Of a DNA stretch of 15,297 nucleotides, positions 13,132-15,297 are shown piece by piece (position 1 is the first letter of the stretch; every line of letters begins with the position of its first letter). The notes below the pieces were generated by a model. The model was not told the DNA's origin and ran no database searches. It saw only the letters and a program-made list of their open reading frames with translations. Origin of the DNA: JBCCFW01 sp039029535 (GTDB lineage Bacteria > Acidobacteriota > JBCCFW01). Location of the stretch: contig JBCCFW010000178.1 of the NCBI GenBank assembly GCA_039029535.1, forward strand, positions 1 to 15,297, read 5' to 3'. The translations under genes and the position numbers were made by a program.

Positions 13132-13184
13132 GCATCACGACCGACCTGCGAGCCGGCGGCAGTCCCTGGCTCGAGAACGACTGA
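13128..13184 (+). CDS. Array peptide 11, MSITTDLRAGGSPWLEND
   Basis: The GTG overlaps the end of unit 10 by four bases (GTGA), a classic translational coupling arrangement. The ending WLEND is identical to that of unit 3, although unit 11 is the last and unit 3 an early copy. It closes the array. Confidence 0.7.
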   Translation: MSITTDLRAGGSPWLEND

Positions 13185-13280
13185 CCGTCCGTCCGTGCGG
13201 GCGTCGGCCCAGGTCGGCGTCCGCATGGTCTCCGCGTGCCTCTCGAGCACGACGCGCTCTTTTCGACTGAAGCTCCCAAT

Positions 13281-13306
13281 GTTAGTGGCATGATCAGCGC
13301 ACTAAC
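13281..13306. promoter_or_regulatory. 26-bp symmetric operator-like sequence before the thiaminase-like gene
   Basis: GTTAGTG (13281-13287) and CACTAAC (13300-13306) are perfect inverted arms, and the exact centre holds a TGATCA palindrome (13291-13296) between two unpaired triplets. The whole is symmetric about 13293.5 and ends 30 bases before the ATG at 13337. Size and symmetry fit the binding site of a dimeric repressor of TetR or a similar family. It should control the thiaminase-like gene separately from the array. No regulator gene is in the window. Confidence 0.6.
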
Positions 13307-13336
13307 GACTGGTCGAGCGTCGTGGGGGCGTGTCGA

Positions 13337-14641
13337 ATGATGGCCATGCGATGGGGGCTTTCGGCCCCGTACCTGATCCTGATCGTGACGAGCAGCCTGC
13401 TGATCGGCTGTGCCAAGCGTCCGGTGACGAGCCACGAGCCCATCGGAGTGCCGACGTCGGGAGCGGAGTTAGGAGGGACACCCCTCAAGGCGGTCCTCTT
13501 TCCCTACATCCCGGATTCGGTGGGGGATGACTTCGCCAGCCTCATCGAGTACCTGACCACCGAGTTCGAGAAGGCTCATCCCGAGATCGACCTCGAGATC
13601 GTCATCGATCAGAACCTGGATCTCTACGACTACAGCCCGGATGGCGTGTTGAGCCAGCTCCTCGGCGATGGCGAAGGTGCTGCTCAAGTCGTCGAGATCG
13701 ACACGCTCTTGCTGGGCAACCTCGTGGAGAGCGACTGGGTCCAGCCACTGGGCCTGGAGAATCCGGGGATGTACCGCACCGCCTGGGAGGCAGCGAGCCT
13801 CGCTGACGTGCAGTACGGCATGCCGACCTACGTCTGCAGCAACGTGATCTACGCCATGAAGCCCGGGCTCGGCGGAGTGGGCAACGCGTGGGAGCTCCTC
13901 GAGTTCTTGCGAGAGGCGGGCCCTGCGGACGTGCCTCTGGTGGGCAACTACAAGGGGAGCTGGACGCTGCCGTCGACCTACCTCGACTCCTGGGCGGACA
14001 CTCACGACAACGACCCATCCGACGTGGCGGGAGCCTTCGAGCTTCCTCTCGACCATGACACGCTGATGTGGTTCCAGCAGGTGGTGACGTCTTGCCAGGT
14101 TCCGGGCGGAACGGACAATCCCTGTCTCGATGGGACCTATCAGTACAACACGGCGGCAGAAGATGCCTTCGCGGCCGGTGCCTCCAACGGTTACATCGGC
14201 TACACGGAGCGCCTGTTCTACATCCTCCAGGCGATGACCGACCCCATGCTGCCCGACGTGACGTCCGCGCCGATCGGAGGCGGCACGAACCCGGTCATGT
14301 TCGTCGACGCGCTGGTCTTCAATCCCAACTGCGACGGTGAGTGTCTCGAGGCTTCTCAGGCCTTCGCGACCTTCATGAGCCGGACGGAGGTGCGGAGCGT
14401 CATCGCCTTCAGCCTGGATGGACTGCCGGGCACGCCCCCTCGCTACCTGCTGCAGGCACGAGCGGACTTCTACACCTCGGAGCCCGCGGTGTCGGATCCG
14501 ATGTACGAGGCCTACGTGCCGATCGTGGAGAGCGCTCAGCCGCTTCCGAGTCAGGGCTTTCCGGACTCCCGGAAGGCGCTGGATGCCGCGCTGACCGAGG
14601 CGCTGGAAGGGGCGCTGGTGGAGGCGGCTGCGAGGCGTTGA
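13337..14641 (+). CDS. Thiaminase I-like (thiamine pyridinylase) lipoprotein
   Basis: Starting at the ATG 13337 (GGGGG about eight bases upstream), the product has 434 residues with a lipoprotein signal and LIGC lipobox at Cys25. The sequence follows thiaminase I, a periplasmic-binding-protein-fold enzyme: LFPYIPD (about 54-60), an IDTLLLGNLVE segment (about 121-131) matching the family's DAIFL region, YGMPTYVCSNVIYAM with Cys167 at the place of the catalytic Cys, and GYIGYTERLFYI with Glu291 at the place of the catalytic Glu. Thiaminase I exchanges the thiazole of thiamine for another nucleophile. The anchor implies action outside the cytoplasm. It could instead be a related solute-binding protein, but the motif agreement makes that less likely. 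The gene follows the peptide array after 152 bases. Confidence 0.8.
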   Translation: MMAMRWGLSAPYLILIVTSSLLIGCAKRPVTSHEPIGVPTSGAELGGTPLKAVLFPYIPDSVGDDFASLIEYLTTEFEKAHPEIDLEIVIDQNLDLYDYSPDGVLSQLLGDGEGAAQVVEIDTLLLGNLVESDWVQPLGLENPGMYRTAWEAASLADVQYGMPTYVCSNVIYAMKPGLGGVGNAWELLEFLREAGPADVPLVGNYKGSWTLPSTYLDSWADTHDNDPSDVAGAFELPLDHDTLMWFQQVVTSCQVPGGTDNPCLDGTYQYNTAAEDAFAAGASNGYIGYTERLFYILQAMTDPMLPDVTSAPIGGGTNPVMFVDALVFNPNCDGECLEASQAFATFMSRTEVRSVIAFSLDGLPGTPPRYLLQARADFYTSEPAVSDPMYEAYVPIVESAQPLPSQGFPDSRKALDAALTEALEGALVEAAARR

Positions 14642-14712
14642 AGAGCGGTCCTCCTGACGAGCCCAAGACCGTTCGTGCTTTGGCACCAGTCAGCCTCGAT
14701 GCTCGGCTGCTT

Positions 14713-14744
14713 CGCTCGTGGCGCTCCGCCATGCGCCACGAGCG
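14713..14744 (+). other. Strong hairpin after the thiaminase-like gene
   Basis: CGCTCGTGGCGC (14713-14724) and GCGCCACGAGCG (14733-14744) form a perfect 12-bp stem with an 8-base loop. It lies 72 bases after the stop. No U-tract follows on either strand, so it is not a standard intrinsic terminator; it may protect the 3' end of the mRNA or be part of a factor-dependent terminator. Confidence 0.5.
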
Positions 14745-14770
14745 TGGTGACTCTGGCAGAATCAGGCAGG

Positions 14771-14791
14771 AGGTCGAGGCGACCTCGACCT
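14771..14791 (+). other. Hairpin in the leader of the thioredoxin-like gene
   Basis: AGGTCGAGG (14771-14779) and CCTCGACCT (14783-14791) form a 9-bp stem with a 3-base loop. An alternative 7-bp stem GAGGTCG/CGACCTC (14770-14776, 14780-14786) shares bases with it, so the two are mutually exclusive. It lies about 50 bases before the ATG at 14840. Confidence 0.35.
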
Positions 14792-14839
14792 GGAGCGCCG
14801 GGCGCCGACGCCGAGCCGTCGCGCAAGGAGGGAGAGCGC

Positions 14840-15297
14840 ATGTCGATGACGAGGTTCGGGAACCCGAGTAGTGGTCGAGCGACGTTGGTGGTGTCTGGGC
14901 TGGTCGTTGCGCTTTCTGTCTCTTGCTCGGTCGCGACCCACGAGAGTCGAGAGCCGGCTGGTTCGTCTCGGACCACGGAGGCGTCATCAGCCACGATCGT
15001 GGCCTTCCCGGAAGTCATCTCCAAGACTTGCAGGGGAGGCGTCGCTAAGCTCCACGACGAATGCTCCGATCAACATCGAGTCCTCGATGCGGCGCTCGCG
15101 GCCGCTGAAGAGTCCGGCAAGAGCGTGCTTCTCGTCTGGGGCACCGAGTGGTGCATCTGGTGTCACGTGCTCGATGCCTACCTGCGTGGTCAGAGTCGGG
15201 AGTTCCGCTACGAGTGGGAGTACGAGGGAGAGATCGAGACATGGGAGATGGAAGAGCGCGATCCACCTGACGCGGAGTCGGAGGCCGAGGAGCTGAA
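14840..15297 (+). CDS. Thioredoxin-like exported protein or lipoprotein (partial, runs off right edge)
   Basis: The ATG at 14840 follows AAGGAGGGAG at 14825-14834, an excellent ribosome binding site. At least 152 residues are visible with no stop before the edge. Residues 14-28 are hydrophobic and end at SVSC (Cys29), a possible though not canonical lipobox. A VLLVWGTEWCIWCHVLDAYL segment (about 96-115) is the thioredoxin-fold active site, with Cys105 and Cys108 in a WCIWC motif like that of the thioredoxin_7 and DUF255-type proteins, which act in disulfide exchange. Further Cys at 64 and 75 precede it. After the motif comes an acidic region not typical of small thioredoxins. The function is probably extracytoplasmic thiol-disulfide chemistry. 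It follows the thiaminase-like gene by about 200 bases. Confidence 0.75.
   Translation, partial: MSMTRFGNPSSGRATLVVSGLVVALSVSCSVATHESREPAGSSRTTEASSATIVAFPEVISKTCRGGVAKLHDECSDQHRVLDAALAAAEESGKSVLLVWGTEWCIWCHVLDAYLRGQSREFRYEWEYEGEIETWEMEERDPPDAESEAEEL

Larger units (their letters stand above)
12398..13184 (+). repeat. Tandem array of eleven mini-genes for 16-20 aa G-x-x-[PL]-W peptides
   Basis: Eleven short open frames follow each other on one strand at start-to-start spacings of 76, 56, 69, 105, 62, 62, 72, 78, 91 and 59 bases. Most have GAGGAG/GGAGG five to nine bases before the start, often fused to the preceding stop as TGAGGAG. Unaligned gaps are not needed for the first 14 residues: Gly10 and Trp14 are in all eleven, position 5 is always Ser or Thr, Leu7 and Ala9 are in ten, Pro13 in eight. 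The four C-terminal types are W-x-END, W-[ST]-[TG], W-ID(DD) and WTDTVST. Conserved Leu, Arg, Ala, Gly and Pro codons vary synonymously between copies, as expected of selected peptides. The peptides have no signal sequence, Cys or membrane segment. I do not recognise the family. Confidence 0.88.

Noticed and set aside
12398..13184. A CRISPR array or simple non-coding repeat
   Set aside because: Spacing runs from 56 to 105 bases, repeats differ at many positions, differences are concentrated at synonymous sites, and every unit keeps a start, a stop and the same peptide pattern.
14642..14839. A TPP (thiamine) riboswitch before the thioredoxin-like gene
   Set aside because: I find hairpins but not the conserved CUGAGA and ACCUGA-type core elements in the correct order.

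Overview
The window is GC-rich DNA with the compact gene packing, GGAGG-type ribosome binding sites and many exported proteins or lipoproteins of a Gram-negative bacterium. The LamG, serine-hydrolase and lipoprotein content would suit Myxococcota, Acidobacteriota or a similar phylum, but no marker gene fixes the taxonomy. I see no rRNA, tRNA, insertion sequence, phage or CRISPR.

Left part (1-4012), mixed strands: the start of an exported protein runs off the left edge on the minus strand, downstream of a minus-strand nucleotidyltransferase/DUF4037-type gene. A small conserved hypothetical follows on the plus strand, then a 694-residue cytoplasmic protein of unknown function on the minus strand.

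Middle part (4310-10510), all plus strand: a berberine-bridge-enzyme-like flavoprotein that keeps both residues for bicovalent FAD attachment, a 94-residue cysteine-rich probable zinc protein, a membrane-anchored or exported hypothetical protein, a large exported serine beta-lactamase-like hydrolase with added N- and C-terminal domains, and a 125-residue hypothetical protein.

Right part (10511-15297), all plus strand and the most unusual: three consecutive perfect hairpins precede a secreted LamG protein whose C-terminus seems to be frameshifted. Next comes a dense array (12398-13184) of eleven tandem mini-genes. Each has its own start codon, and nearly all have their own ribosome binding site or a start overlapping the previous stop. 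Each encodes a peptide of only 16-20 residues on one pattern, M-x-x-x-[ST]-[DE]-L-x-A-G-x-x-P-W-x-x, with the glycine and tryptophan invariant. Conserved residues use different synonymous codons in different copies, which points to selection on the peptides. After the array a 26-bp symmetric operator-like sequence precedes a lipoprotein matching thiaminase I (thiamine pyridinylase), with the catalytic Cys and Glu motifs visible. A 12-bp perfect hairpin separates it from the start of a thioredoxin-like exported protein (WCIWC motif) that runs off the right edge.

How the parts work together is inference. The array looks like a family of tiny peptide precursors or signals, or a translational control device. 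Its nearest partners are the thiaminase-like lipoprotein, the thioredoxin-like protein and the LamG protein. No evident peptide-modifying enzyme or exporter lies next to it in this window, so a partner may lie beyond the right edge or elsewhere in the genome.
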